A stretch of 37,219 nucleotides of DNA from Candidatus Martarchaeota archaeon (lineage in GTDB: Archaea; Micrarchaeota; Micrarchaeia; Micrarchaeales; CABMGC01), in assembly GCA_023379075.1 (NCBI GenBank), contig JAMCSO010000026.1, positions 1 to 37,219 on the forward strand. The letters run 5' to 3'. Below, in pieces: positions 23,788 to 32,661 of the stretch (the first letter of the stretch is position 1; the number at the start of each line of letters is the position of its first letter). The notes under the pieces are model-generated. The model was not told the origin of the DNA, searched no databases, and saw nothing but the letters and a program-made list of their open reading frames with translations. Position numbers and translations under genes: made by a program.

Positions 23788-26199
23788 ATGGAAGAAAAGG
23801 AGATATCAGGCATAGTTCTAGATGTGGATTATGTAACTATTGATGGGAATAGCAGAATACGAGTAACCCTAAAGAGTTCTGGAAAGACAATTCCATTGAT
23901 CGATCCGGAATTCAGACCCTATTTTTATCTAATACCAAAGAGCCCAAATTTTGGTCAGGAATCTCTTGCATCAACAACCATAATTGAGAATGGCGAGACG
24001 ATACGCGTTGCATCTGTGGGTTCTGCTGATGTAAGCCTCTCAGGAAAGCCCGCAAAGGCATTCAAGATCTTTGTAGAGAATACAAAACACGTTCCAAAAC
24101 TGAAAGACTACTTTGCGGAGTTTGGTGTATGCTACGAATACGATATCCTTTTCTGGAAGCGCTACCTGATCGATAAGCAAATAGTCCCTCTTCAAGGCGT
24201 ACTTGCAAAAGTTGAGGAGAGAGACAACACTCTTCTAATAAAAGAGATCCTGCCCGCAAAGGCTCCTGAAGAGAAATTAACACACATCTGCTTTGACATA
24301 GAGACGTATAACCCCCTAGGAATACCGAGACCGGACAAAGATCCTGTCATAATGATAAGCTATACTGACGCCCAGAAGAGCGCGATGCTTACTTTCAAAG
24401 AAGTAAGCAAGAACTTTGTAACTACACTATCTAGTGAGAGGGAGATAATATCTGAGTTTGTTAGTATAATCAGGAGAGGAGACTACGACCTGATTGTAGG
24501 CTACAACTCATCAAATTTTGATATACCTTATCTAATGGATCGTGCAGACGCAAACAAGGTTGATTTCAGCATATCAAGATATGGTGAGAAGGCAAGAAAA
24601 GAACATCATGGTCTGGTCGAAACAGTAAAAATTCCTGGAAGAATAAACTTGGATATTTACACTGTGGTCAAGTTCGTGTACATCGTTGGTGCATCTGAAA
24701 AATTGATAAAGGTCAATAGGCTTACTCTCGGAGACGTTTATGCAGCAATAACTGGTGACAAAAAATTAATGGTGGAAAAACGCGAAATCTGGCAGATGTG
24801 GGATGGTCCAAAAGAAGAATTAGATGAACTGTCAGAGTACTCAATGGCAGATTCCATCTCCTTAAATAAACTATTTGAATTCTTCATGCCCTTAGAGATA
24901 GAAATATCCAAAGTCGCAGGGACAACCCTCGCGGAGACCAGCATATCAACAACCGGCCAGCTTGTAGAGCACATTCTCATGCGATACGCCAGAGAAAATA
25001 ATGAGATGATACCAAACAAACCCTCAGAACGCGATATAAAAAATAGGCTAAGTAATCCAATAGAGGGCGCGTATGTCAAGTCTCCAGAAGCCGGAATATA
25101 TGATAATATAGCAGTATTCGACTTCCGCAGCCTATATCCTTCAATAATAATAGCGCATAATATAGACCCATCAACAATCTGCGATGATGAAAACAAAGAT
25201 CATTTTTCAACCCCAATAAACACGATGTTCAAAAAGAGCCCCACAGGTATAATCCCAAAAGTCCTCCGCATGCTCATAAACGAGAGAAAGGAAGTCAAAA
25301 AAGCGTACAAAGAGGATCCAAACAACATCTCTCTCGGAGCAAGATCTCAGGCACTCAAGATAATCGCAAATTCCTTTTATGGGTATCTTGGCTATGCCAG
25401 ATCCAGGTGGTATTCCAGGGATTGTGCTGCCAGCGTTACCGCCCTTGGGAGAGCTTACATAACGAAGATCATGGAAGATGCAGAAAGATCCGGTTTCAAG
25501 GTTCTTTACGGAGATACAGATTCCATCTTTCTCCAGCTTGGTTCTAAGAGTAAAGAAGACGCTATTGGATTCATGAGGAAAGTAAACGAATCCCTTCCTG
25601 ATACGATGGAGCTCGAGCTAGACGACCTATACACTCGCGGAGTATTCGTTGGAAAACGCGGGAGCAGTGGCGGCGCAAAGAAGAAGTATGCAATGCTCTC
25701 AGAATCCGGAAGAATAAAAATAAAAGGATTCGAGCTTGTAAGAAGGGATTGGTCTAATATCGCAAGAGAGACACAGAAGAAGGTACTGGAAACCATACTA
25801 AAGGAAGGCAGCAAGGAGAAGGCGGTCAATATACTCCGCGATGTTGTAAGTGACCTGAAGGCAGGGACTGTCGAGAAAAAGGACCTGGTAATATATACTC
25901 AACTCAGAAAGAAGATAGATAGCTACGACTCCACCTCCCCAGAGCTCGCCGCAGCAAAGAAGGCAATAAAGAGGGGAGACAAAAGGCGCGACGAGTTGGA
26001 AAATGCGGCTCTTGGATATATAATAACAAAAACAGGGAGCAGCATATCAGACAAAGCAGAGTTAGAGGAATTCGCAAAAGATTATGATCCTGACTATTAC
26101 ATCAATCACCAAGTAATTCCCGCAACCCTGAAGATACTGAAAGAGTTGGGTTTCTCCGAAGACGAATTGAAGAATGGCGGAGCCCAAAAAAGACTGTGA
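23788..26199 (+). CDS. polB: Family-B DNA polymerase with proofreading exonuclease
   Basis: Archaeal replicative/repair DNA polymerase, 803 residues. The N-terminal and exonuclease domains contain Exo I CFDIETY (Asp170, Glu172), Exo II YNSSNFDI (239-246) and Exo III YSMAD (351-355). The polymerase motifs are A DFRSLYPS (445-452), B KIIANSFYG (524-532) and C YGDTDS (574-579), all intact. No intein interrupts these motifs. ATG 23788 starts MEEKEISGIVLDVDY; a frame reaching back to 23659 overlaps the previous gene and is not family-like. Its end overlaps the longest possible methionine aminopeptidase frame. Confidence 0.97.
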   Translation: MEEKEISGIVLDVDYVTIDGNSRIRVTLKSSGKTIPLIDPEFRPYFYLIPKSPNFGQESLASTTIIENGETIRVASVGSADVSLSGKPAKAFKIFVENTKHVPKLKDYFAEFGVCYEYDILFWKRYLIDKQIVPLQGVLAKVEERDNTLLIKEILPAKAPEEKLTHICFDIETYNPLGIPRPDKDPVIMISYTDAQKSAMLTFKEVSKNFVTTLSSEREIISEFVSIIRRGDYDLIVGYNSSNFDIPYLMDRADANKVDFSISRYGEKARKEHHGLVETVKIPGRINLDIYTVVKFVYIVGASEKLIKVNRLTLGDVYAAITGDKKLMVEKREIWQMWDGPKEELDELSEYSMADSISLNKLFEFFMPLEIEISKVAGTTLAETSISTTGQLVEHILMRYARENNEMIPNKPSERDIKNRLSNPIEGAYVKSPEAGIYDNIAVFDFRSLYPSIIIAHNIDPSTICDDENKDHFSTPINTMFKKSPTGIIPKVLRMLINERKEVKKAYKEDPNNISLGARSQALKIIANSFYGYLGYARSRWYSRDCAASVTALGRAYITKIMEDAERSGFKVLYGDTDSIFLQLGSKSKEDAIGFMRKVNESLPDTMELELDDLYTRGVFVGKRGSSGGAKKKYAMLSESGRIKIKGFELVRRDWSNIARETQKKVLETILKEGSKEKAVNILRDVVSDLKAGTVEKKDLVIYTQLRKKIDSYDSTSPELAAAKKAIKRGDKRRDELENAALGYIITKTGSSISDKAELEEFAKDYDPDYYINHQVIPATLKILKELGFSEDELKNGGAQKRL

Positions 26200-26203
26200 T
26201 ACA

Positions 26204-27100
26204 ATGGCAGAATATAATTTCGAAGAACTCAAAAAAGTGGCTAAAGCATCGAGCGAAGCGCTTGAGCATTCGCGCAGTGCAGTAAAGGATGGGAGAACCC
26301 TCTTGGAAGTTGCCGAAGAGATAGAATCTTTCATTAAAAATAAGGGATATGCTCTTGCATTTCCCGTGAACATCTCTATAAATGAGATAGCGGCACACTA
26401 TACTCCCGGGCGCGATGATACTTCTGTTTTCGAAAAAGGGGATGTTGTAAAGATAGACCTTGGCGCAAGAAAAGGCTTTTATCTGGGGGACTGCGCTATA
26501 ACAATAGACCTCTCTGAAGGCGAACATGAAAAGATGATACATGCTGCCGAGGAGGCTCTGGAAGCTGCGACAAGCCTGGTAAAAGCTGGCAGGAGGGTTT
26601 GCGAGATCGGGGGGGAGATAGAATCCGTCTCCAAGAAGTACGGCTTTATCCCTGTAAAAAACCTCGGTGGTCACTGTATAGAGGAAGAGGAACTGCACGC
26701 AAGCATATTCATTCCAAATTACGACAATGGTGATCAGACAACGCTGGAGGAAGGTCAGATAATATCAATAGAGCCATTCCTTACAAACGGGGCTGGTTTT
26801 GTGAAAGAGACAGAAACTGTTGGGATATTCCAGAAAGGAGGAGATATCCGAACACGACTACCAGCCACAAGAGAAATCGTTGAGTACATAGATAAAAATT
26901 ATTTAACGTATCCTTTTGCAATGAGATGGCTTGAACGGTCGTTTGATAGCTTTAAGGCCAGAAGGGCTATCTCAGAGCTCCTCGGAGGTGGCGTTCTGGA
27001 AGAGTTTCCAGTCCTTGTCGAAGAAAAAGGCGGGATTGTTGTCCAGGCAGAGAAGGAATTCATTGTAGAGAAAGATTCGTGCACAGTGCTTACTCGCTGA
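26204..27100 (+). CDS. map: Methionine aminopeptidase, type II
   Basis: Removes the initiator methionine from new proteins. The five metal ligands appear in order: Asp in VKIDLGAR, Asp in LGDCAITID, His in NLGGHCIE, Glu in SIEPF and Glu in VVQAEKEF. The insert between the His and Glu ligands and the 298-residue length mark the archaeal type II enzyme. ATG 26204 begins MAEYNFEELKKVAK; an upstream ATG at 26174 would overlap polB by 26 nt. The gene follows polB with only a few nucleotides between, so the two are likely cotranscribed. Confidence 0.96.
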   Translation: MAEYNFEELKKVAKASSEALEHSRSAVKDGRTLLEVAEEIESFIKNKGYALAFPVNISINEIAAHYTPGRDDTSVFEKGDVVKIDLGARKGFYLGDCAITIDLSEGEHEKMIHAAEEALEAATSLVKAGRRVCEIGGEIESVSKKYGFIPVKNLGGHCIEEEELHASIFIPNYDNGDQTTLEEGQIISIEPFLTNGAGFVKETETVGIFQKGGDIRTRLPATREIVEYIDKNYLTYPFAMRWLERSFDSFKARRAISELLGGGVLEEFPVLVEEKGGIVVQAEKEFIVEKDSCTVLTR

Positions 27101-27102
27101 AG

Positions 27103-27567
27103 TCACCTTCTCTTTCTATCTTTATTAAATACTGCGACTATCTTCTTGAATTCGTTTGGAGACTCAAAATTATGGTATACACTTGCAAAGCGTATGTATG
27201 CTACGGGATCTAGCTTAAGTAGCTCCCTAATAACCCTGTCTCCTATCTCTCTGCTTCCAACCTCCCGCTTTCCCTTGGCCCTAAGGTCCCTCTCTATCTT
27301 TGCGACTACCGCCTCCATCTTTTCCCTACCTATCGGCCTTTTTTCACAGGCTCTTATTATTCCATCGAGTATCTTGTTCCTATCGAAGCCTTCTCTTGTG
27401 TTATCCTTCTTAATCACGGTCATGTTAAAAAGATCTATCTTTTCGTAAGTCGTAAATCTTTTCTTACACGACGAGCACATCCTTCTTCTGCGTATGCTGT
27501 TTCCGTCTATTGCTTCCCGTGAATCAAGAACTTCAGATTCGCTCTTACCGCAGAAAGGGCATCTCAT
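27103..27567 (-). CDS. nrdR: NrdR-type transcriptional repressor (zinc ribbon plus ATP cone)
   Basis: Looks like a full-length NrdR, the nucleotide-sensing repressor of ribonucleotide reductase genes. The N-terminal zinc ribbon uses Cys3, Cys6, Cys31 and Cys34 (MRCPFCGKSESEVLDSRE ... RRRRMCSSCKKRFTTYE). An ATP-cone domain spans about 48-139 (VIKKDNTREGFDRNKILDGI ... VAYIRFASVYHNF). The 154-residue length equals bacterial NrdR. The family is overwhelmingly bacterial, so transfer is possible. ATG 27567 starts the conserved MRCPFC; GTG 27573 is an alternative. Two NrdR-box-like palindromes lie just upstream. No ribonucleotide reductase gene is in the window. Confidence 0.92.
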   Translation of the reverse strand: MRCPFCGKSESEVLDSREAIDGNSIRRRRMCSSCKKRFTTYEKIDLFNMTVIKKDNTREGFDRNKILDGIIRACEKRPIGREKMEAVVAKIERDLRAKGKREVGSREIGDRVIRELLKLDPVAYIRFASVYHNFESPNEFKKIVAVFNKDRKRR

Positions 27568-27571
27568 TTGC

Positions 27572-27587
27572 ACACTACTTGTAGCAT
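27572..27587. promoter_or_regulatory. Possible NrdR box 1 (weak)
   Basis: The 16-mer at this position has the core CTACTTGTAG, which keeps the CwA...TwG edges of the bacterial NrdR box (acaCwAtATaTwGtgt) but differs in the centre. It touches the nrdR start codon region. Its core starts 29 bp from that of the second site, close to the roughly three-turn spacing of paired NrdR boxes. Judged weak when taken alone. Confidence 0.3.
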
Positions 27588-27600
27588 TAGACTACTTCAA

Positions 27601-27616
27601 ATACAATATATTGTGT
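27601..27616. promoter_or_regulatory. NrdR box-like palindrome 2 overlapping the nrdR promoter
   Basis: ATACAATATATTGTGT contains CAATATATTG, an exact fit to the CwAtATaTwG core of the NrdR box, with a matching TGT on one flank. It lies about 34-49 nt before the nrdR ATG, where the archaeal TATA box would be, so binding would block TBP. The caution is that an A+T palindrome here could simply be the TATA box. Confidence 0.45.
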
Positions 27617-27667
27617 ATAAACATTTAAATGGGATGGTGCTTTATAATGTTATCCTGTGGTGATCCC

Positions 27668-28132
27668 ATGATAATAGAGATCTATACTGACGGTGCGTCA
27701 AGGGGAAATCCTGGGAAAAGCGCATCTGGATATCTATTCCTGGATGAAAAGGGAAAGCCTCTTTTCAGCCACGTCTTCTATAATGGAATATGCACAAACA
27801 ACAAGGCAGAGTACACAGCAATAATAGAGGCCCTGAAAACTGCTGCATCCTCCTATGGTAAGGATAATGAGATACGGCTGTATTCTGATAGTGAGCTTGT
27901 CGTGAACCAACTCAGTGGTAAATATAAGATCAGGGAAGCGCACCTCAAGCCTCTATATGGCGAAGCAATTGCCCTGCTTGAGACCTTTTCAGGTTTTTCA
28001 ATCCAGAGTGTAAGGCGAGAAAACAAAAACATTGCGAGCGTTGACCAGGAACTGAATATGCTTCTGGACAGGGTAGAGAAGAATCCTCCATCTTCGCAAA
28101 AGACAAGAGCCGAAAGGCAGCGAACACTATGA
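27668..28132 (+). CDS. rnhA: Ribonuclease HI
   Basis: Cuts the RNA strand of RNA-DNA hybrids. The type 1 RNase H signature IYTDGASRGNPGKSA starts at residue 5, with Asp8, Glu48 (NKAEY), Asp74 (YSDSELVV) and Asp126 (NIASVD) as the catalytic set. The protein of 154 residues lacks the basic protrusion, typical of archaeal type 1 enzymes, and has a basic tail. ATG 27668 is chosen; an upstream frame from 27629 adds an unconserved leader. It is divergent from nrdR across a ~100-nt regulatory gap, with its own TATA-like CATTTAAAT near 27622-27630. Confidence 0.94.
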   Translation: MIIEIYTDGASRGNPGKSASGYLFLDEKGKPLFSHVFYNGICTNNKAEYTAIIEALKTAASSYGKDNEIRLYSDSELVVNQLSGKYKIREAHLKPLYGEAIALLETFSGFSIQSVRRENKNIASVDQELNMLLDRVEKNPPSSQKTRAERQRTL

Positions 28133-28191
28133 GATTACCAGATAACTTTAAATATCAAATGCAGCCTATTTTTATTGGTTTTGCGGCACTA

Positions 28192-28199
28192 TTTATAAG
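28192..28199 (+). promoter_or_regulatory. TATA box of the TPR-AAA+ gene
   Basis: TTTATAAG lies 36 nt before ATG 28228, giving a leader of under about 12 nt. An earlier A+T-rich block (CTTTAAATATC, about 28146-28156) is less well placed. Confidence 0.45.
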
Positions 28200-28227
28200 C
28201 ATTACTTAAAATAAAACGGTATTTTTC

Positions 28228-29736
28228 ATGACAGAGAACAACCCGGACTCCCCAAAGGAAGGCCCGAAATCAGACACCAGCAACGCCAAAGCAAAAGATG
28301 TTTATACTAAGGCTGGTGTCTTTTTCGAACAGAACAAGTTTGAGGAAGCAATAGGGCTATACACAGATGCCATAAATATAGATCCATCTTATGCCAGTGC
28401 CTACTTTAACCGGGCACTGTCCTATGCGATATTAAACAGATACTCTGAGGCCATGGCCGACGCCCAGAAGGTGTTGTCCCTCGAGCCTGAGAGCTTCGAT
28501 GCTCCTTATGTGATGGGCATAATATACGAGTATCAGCATGATTATGAGACTGCAGCAAGCTGGTATGAGAAAGCACTCAGCAGGAATCCGGGCTATGAAC
28601 AAGCAAGAGCCAGGCTTGAACAGATAAAGAATAGGATAACGCCATCGCTTCCGGGTCAGCAGGACCAAGCGATCGCGTCTCCACAAGTACAATCAGATGG
28701 CACTGTGGTACAGGAGGGCCAGTTGAAGAAGGTCAAGTGGCACAAATCAAACATTACCTTTAAGGACGTAGTCGGAATGAAGAAGGAGAAAACCCTAATC
28801 TACGAAAACATAATACTTGCAATAAAGAAACCAGAACTCCTTAAAGCATATGGCAAGAAGATGGGTCTCGGAGTCATATTCTATGGTCCGCCAGGATGCG
28901 GAAAGACTTACTTTGTCAATGCGATAGGCGGAGAGACAGGATCAAAGGTAATGATTGCAAGGATAAATGAGATCGTAGATATGTATGCGGGAAATACTGA
29001 AAAGAACATGCATGCGATATTCGAGCAGGCAAGGAATAACACTCCTGTAGTGGTGTTCTTCGATGAGATAGATGCTCTCGGTGGCAAGCGCGACGGAGGG
29101 GGCGGAGGAGGGGATCAACAGAATTTCATGAGAATGGCCGTAAATCAATTCCTCCAGGAGATGGATGGTGTGGAGAAGAATCCCGAAGGCATATTCGTAA
29201 TAGGCGCTACAAACCAACCCTGGGACATAGATCCTGCGCTAAAGCGAAGCAAACGATTCGGAGAAGCAATATATATACCACCGCCAGACTACAAAACAAG
29301 GAAGCAGGCATTCATATACAACACAAGAAAGATGCCAATAGGCAGAATTAATTTTGGCAGGCTCGCAAGGGCAACGATCGGCTTTTCTCAGGCAGACATA
29401 GAAGAGATATCTGACAAGGCCGCTCTAATACCTGCAGCAGAGGAGGACAGAACTGGAAAGAGCAGGAAGATCCTGATGCGCGATTTCCTTAGGATGATAA
29501 AGACACACGGAAACACGCTGGATGAATGCCTGCTTCCTTGTTTTGTAGTCTTAATAAGCAAGACCGAGACCCAGATTGTTGACGGCAAGAAACAGACAAT
29601 AGTTAAGGAGGGGAAGCTCTCCGCAGAAGAAAAGAGCAAGTACAAAGCCTTAATCAAGGACGTAAAGAGGAATAGCAACCCTATTTATTCCTCAATAAAA
29701 AAGGTCATAAGATACATCTCGCTTTACGCAGTATGA
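28228..29736 (+). CDS. TPR-AAA+ ATPase fusion protein
   Basis: 502 residues. A polar N-terminus is followed by three TPR repeats (about 22-125; AIGLYTDAINIDPSYASAYFNRA, then two more). After a Gln/Ser linker comes an AAA+ module: Walker A GPPGCGKT (220-227), Walker B VVVFFDEID (274-282), a Gly-rich insert after the Walker B, sensor 1 GATNQ (326-330), and candidate arginine fingers Arg340 and Arg343 in ALKRSKRFG. The core resembles classical-clade Vps4/Cdc48/FtsH-type ATPases. A helical C-terminal part follows. TPR units suggest adaptor or substrate binding. Partner unknown; it could belong to membrane remodelling or protein quality control, and this is inference. Confidence 0.85.
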   Translation: MTENNPDSPKEGPKSDTSNAKAKDVYTKAGVFFEQNKFEEAIGLYTDAINIDPSYASAYFNRALSYAILNRYSEAMADAQKVLSLEPESFDAPYVMGIIYEYQHDYETAASWYEKALSRNPGYEQARARLEQIKNRITPSLPGQQDQAIASPQVQSDGTVVQEGQLKKVKWHKSNITFKDVVGMKKEKTLIYENIILAIKKPELLKAYGKKMGLGVIFYGPPGCGKTYFVNAIGGETGSKVMIARINEIVDMYAGNTEKNMHAIFEQARNNTPVVVFFDEIDALGGKRDGGGGGGDQQNFMRMAVNQFLQEMDGVEKNPEGIFVIGATNQPWDIDPALKRSKRFGEAIYIPPPDYKTRKQAFIYNTRKMPIGRINFGRLARATIGFSQADIEEISDKAALIPAAEEDRTGKSRKILMRDFLRMIKTHGNTLDECLLPCFVVLISKTETQIVDGKKQTIVKEGKLSAEEKSKYKALIKDVKRNSNPIYSSIKKVIRYISLYAV

Positions 29737-29772
29737 TATCTCTTTTTAAATATTTTCAGAAAAGCAGTAATC

Positions 29773-30246
29773 ATGAAAGAACTCTTTCCATTGAACGTGG
29801 GGATAAGCAAGATACGAGGCATGCTTAAACTAATAAAAGAGAATGGAGGATCCATGGAGCTCTCCAGGCTTTCCAGTTATTCTGAAGAAGACATAGGGGA
29901 TCTAATGCTTCTAATAGAAGCAGCAAACCTCCTAAATCTCTCTAAGGTCAAGAATACTACAATAGTATTGACAGAAAAGGGAAAGTCTCTGACACTTGCA
30001 AATTCCTCAAAGCTTCTAAGAGACGAGATAATAAAGATAGAGCCATTCAAAAGCATCCTCACTGCGGTATCAAAAGAGAGGATGACAACAACCGACATAT
30101 CAGATTATCTTCGGTCTAAAAAGATAATCTTCCATGCCGATGAGAAAACAAATGTCCTACTTATAAAAAACCTGCTGTTAAACTGGTGCATACGCACAAA
30201 GATGCTCAAGTATAATAGCAGAAAAGATCTGTGGTGCGCTTTCTGA
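29773..30246 (+). CDS. Stand-alone AAA-associated C-terminal domain protein
   Basis: 157 residues resembling the AAA-associated domain that is often fused to the C-terminus of nitrate/sulfonate-type ABC ATPases. It starts with a winged-helix-like segment (VGISKIRGMLKLIKENGGSMELSRLSSYSEEDIGDLMLLIEAANLLNLSK), continues LTEKGKSL, and ends with a helical segment and the family-like CIRTKMLKYNSRKDLWCAF. It may sense or regulate. The stop is 2 nt from the stop of the convergent ABC ATPase gene, which itself lacks this domain, so the two look like separated halves of one module. That link is inference from context. Confidence 0.7.
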   Translation: MKELFPLNVGISKIRGMLKLIKENGGSMELSRLSSYSEEDIGDLMLLIEAANLLNLSKVKNTTIVLTEKGKSLTLANSSKLLRDEIIKIEPFKSILTAVSKERMTTTDISDYLRSKKIIFHADEKTNVLLIKNLLLNWCIRTKMLKYNSRKDLWCAF

Positions 30247-30248
30247 TT

Positions 30249-31013
30249 CTATTTGGCCAGATCCGCATATACTCTGTCCACAATATCTAAGAACTCACTG
30301 CTCCTCTTGTTCCTGGGCCGCCCAAGCCTGACGTTTTCGACTACTTTGATGTGTGTTGGTTTGTCTGAAAGGATGATAATCCTGTCGCTCACCTCAACCG
30401 CCTCTTCAACATTATGTGTCACCATTATAACACAACTAACAGAGATGCTTTTGTTCCTTAGCATCTCTATGACATCTGCCCTCAATGCGCTAGCGGTCAG
30501 CTCATCCAATGCGCTGAAAGGTTCGTCCATCAAAAGTACTCTCGGCTCTGAAGCTATCGCCCTTGCCATTCCAACACGCTGTTTCATGCCTCCGCTAAGT
30601 ACATTAGGATATGAGTCCTCAAATCCCCCAAGCCCGAAACTTTCTAGAAGCATGGTTGCCTTCTTTCTCCTATCCTCTTCACTCATCTCGGTTCCAGACA
30701 AGCCAATTTCCACATTCTCTAAGTTAGTTAGCCAAGGCAGAAGCGCAAAATCTTGAAATACGAAAGAGATGCCCCTAGTCGGCCCATCTATATCCTTTCC
30801 CATATATAAAACGCGACCGCCAGTTTGTGTGATAAGTCCAGCAATTATCCTAAGAAGCGTACTTTTTCCACAGCCAGAAGGCCCCACAAGCGACACGAAT
30901 TCTCCAAAATGTGCTGAAAAAGATATATTATCTATAATCTCTGTGCCACTCTGGCCATATGAGAAAGATACATTCTCTATCTTTAGTATCTCCTCTTTTC
31001 TACTTGTAGACAT
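30249..31013 (-). CDS. ABC transporter ATP-binding protein (nitrate/sulfonate/taurine type)
   Basis: Energises the adjacent permease. Walker A is GPSGCGKS (44-51), the Q loop is Gln87 (VFQDF), the signature is LSGGMKQR (139-146), Walker B is VLLMDEP with Asp163/Glu164, and the switch histidine is His200 (VTHNVEEAVEVSD). The FQDFALLPWLTNLENV segment is typical of the NitT/TauT ATPase class. Length of 254 residues matches a single-domain form without the C-terminal AAA-associated domain. The ATG overlaps the end of the permease gene by 14 nt, indicating translational coupling. Confidence 0.94.
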   Translation of the reverse strand: MSTSRKEEILKIENVSFSYGQSGTEIIDNISFSAHFGEFVSLVGPSGCGKSTLLRIIAGLITQTGGRVLYMGKDIDGPTRGISFVFQDFALLPWLTNLENVEIGLSGTEMSEEDRRKKATMLLESFGLGGFEDSYPNVLSGGMKQRVGMARAIASEPRVLLMDEPFSALDELTASALRADVIEMLRNKSISVSCVIMVTHNVEEAVEVSDRIIILSDKPTHIKVVENVRLGRPRNKRSSEFLDIVDRVYADLAK

Positions 31014-32556
31014 CAGACACCCTCTTATAGAGTCTTTTCCATATGAACGTATTTATTAATAAGATCATTGCTGTAAGGTTGAGAAGGCCAAGAAGCATCA
31101 TTTCAAAATTCCCAGATGCAAGAGAAAGGTCAAGAAACTTTCCCATACCTATTCCAACTGAACTTATAACACCACTCCCACTGCCTCCTATCCCTGTAGT
31201 AGTGAAATACTCTGCAACGATGCTTGCATTCCACTCCGCAGCTATTGCTGTCACGCTTCCAGTAACTAATCCTGGCAAGAGCGCCTTAATATAAATATTT
31301 TTCCACGCCTTCCACTTCTTCACACCGAATATTTTCTTAACTTCCATTATCTCAGGGTTAAGACTCCTCAGATTTCCTACTGCGCTGAATATCACATACC
31401 ATATCCCGCTAAGAAAGAAGACTGACAAGGCCACAAGCTCACCATTCTTGAGGGAGTATGCAATTGCCGGCAGTATTATTGTTGCGGGAATTGAAGCGAG
31501 AATCTGAAAAAGTGCAAGGTATCTCTGGCCATGCTTTGCTACAAATACGATGTACGCAGACAATGGCACCGCGATAACCATAAATATGGCGAACACCCCC
31601 CACACTCTTACAAACGTAGCCGCAAGGCTAAGGAGAACAAACGATTCCTGGGCAACTATATCTGGATGCTTAAATAGCACATACCCAGAGATCAGAACAA
31701 GGAGAAAGACAAGCGGGTATAGTATGGTCTTAAGCTGGTGTTTATCCGCATCTTGACTTACTTTCTTTATCAAATGCCTCTTTGGTTGATTTGTTCTCTT
31801 CACAAATCCTGCTCCAAAGTAAGTAACCTTCTTTATGAATAATTCATTGATGTCAAAATGATAGCGTTTCCTCTCTTTTTTGTAATTCTCCCTGCTGTAT
31901 CTATATGCATAATTCTGTAGCGGAACGAAGAACAAGAACCTGGTTCCGATAACAAACAGTATGAAGATTATAATACCTAAAATATAACCAAATGTCTGAC
32001 CTCCGCTTGCAAGTCCTGTAAGAGCTATCCCTATCCCATGATGGACTTCATAGGTTGCGTTTCCTGCAGAGAATATCTCGCTTGTAACAAGATAAAAAAG
32101 CCCTATAGACCAGGAAAGTATGGATTGTTCAGTGATCCTTGGCAATGCCGCAGGCGCGTATATCTTCGTCAGACGCTGCAAAGGCCCTAAATGGTAGGTT
32201 GATGCTATCTCAAGGAACTCACTTGGCATTGTCTTTATCGCTTCATAAACTCCAAAGATTATGTTCCATATCATGCTTGTTACTACAAGGAAGATGACCG
32301 CAGCGTTTATCCCTATATATCCTGGCAAGAATCCGACTATCAAAAATATTGCTATGGGGAAGAATGCAAGTATCGGAAGCGTCTGGAAGATATCTACAAG
32401 CGGCAATATTAACTTCTCACCAATCCTCGATCTTGCAGCAAAGATCCCTACGAAAAAGCTTATAATAATGGATATGAATAAAGCAGCAAACATCCTAAGC
32501 CATGAGTATATGGTATCTAATATCAGCCCAGAAAGAAGACCTACAAGCGCAGCCAT
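31000..32556 (-). CDS. Fused double ABC permease (nitrate/sulfonate type)
   Basis: One 518-residue polypeptide holds two BPD-type permease domains, each with several helices and an EAA-like cytoplasmic loop (EFLEIASTYHLGPLQRLTKIYAPAALP, near 115-142, and EIMEVKKIFGVKKWKAWKNIYIKALLPG in the C-terminal half). A basic loop of about 60 residues joins them. Fused forms of this kind occur in archaeal members linked to AAA-associated domains. No substrate-binding protein gene is adjacent, so the substrate is unknown. TTTTTAAG on the minus strand, upstream of the start, is a plausible TATA element. Confidence 0.9.
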   Translation of the reverse strand: MAALVGLLSGLILDTIYSWLRMFAALFISIIISFFVGIFAARSRIGEKLILPLVDIFQTLPILAFFPIAIFLIVGFLPGYIGINAAVIFLVVTSMIWNIIFGVYEAIKTMPSEFLEIASTYHLGPLQRLTKIYAPAALPRITEQSILSWSIGLFYLVTSEIFSAGNATYEVHHGIGIALTGLASGGQTFGYILGIIIFILFVIGTRFLFFVPLQNYAYRYSRENYKKERKRYHFDINELFIKKVTYFGAGFVKRTNQPKRHLIKKVSQDADKHQLKTILYPLVFLLVLISGYVLFKHPDIVAQESFVLLSLAATFVRVWGVFAIFMVIAVPLSAYIVFVAKHGQRYLALFQILASIPATIILPAIAYSLKNGELVALSVFFLSGIWYVIFSAVGNLRSLNPEIMEVKKIFGVKKWKAWKNIYIKALLPGLVTGSVTAIAAEWNASIVAEYFTTTGIGGSGSGVISSVGIGMGKFLDLSLASGNFEMMLLGLLNLTAMILLINTFIWKRLYKRVSDVYK

Positions 32557-32661
32557 GCTTATAAGAAGAAAAAAAACCTTAAAAAGCTGTTAGACTGATC
32601 GAATAGCAAAAAAGGGAAAAACCTTATATTACTGTCTTCTTTTAGCTTATTGGCGATTGGG

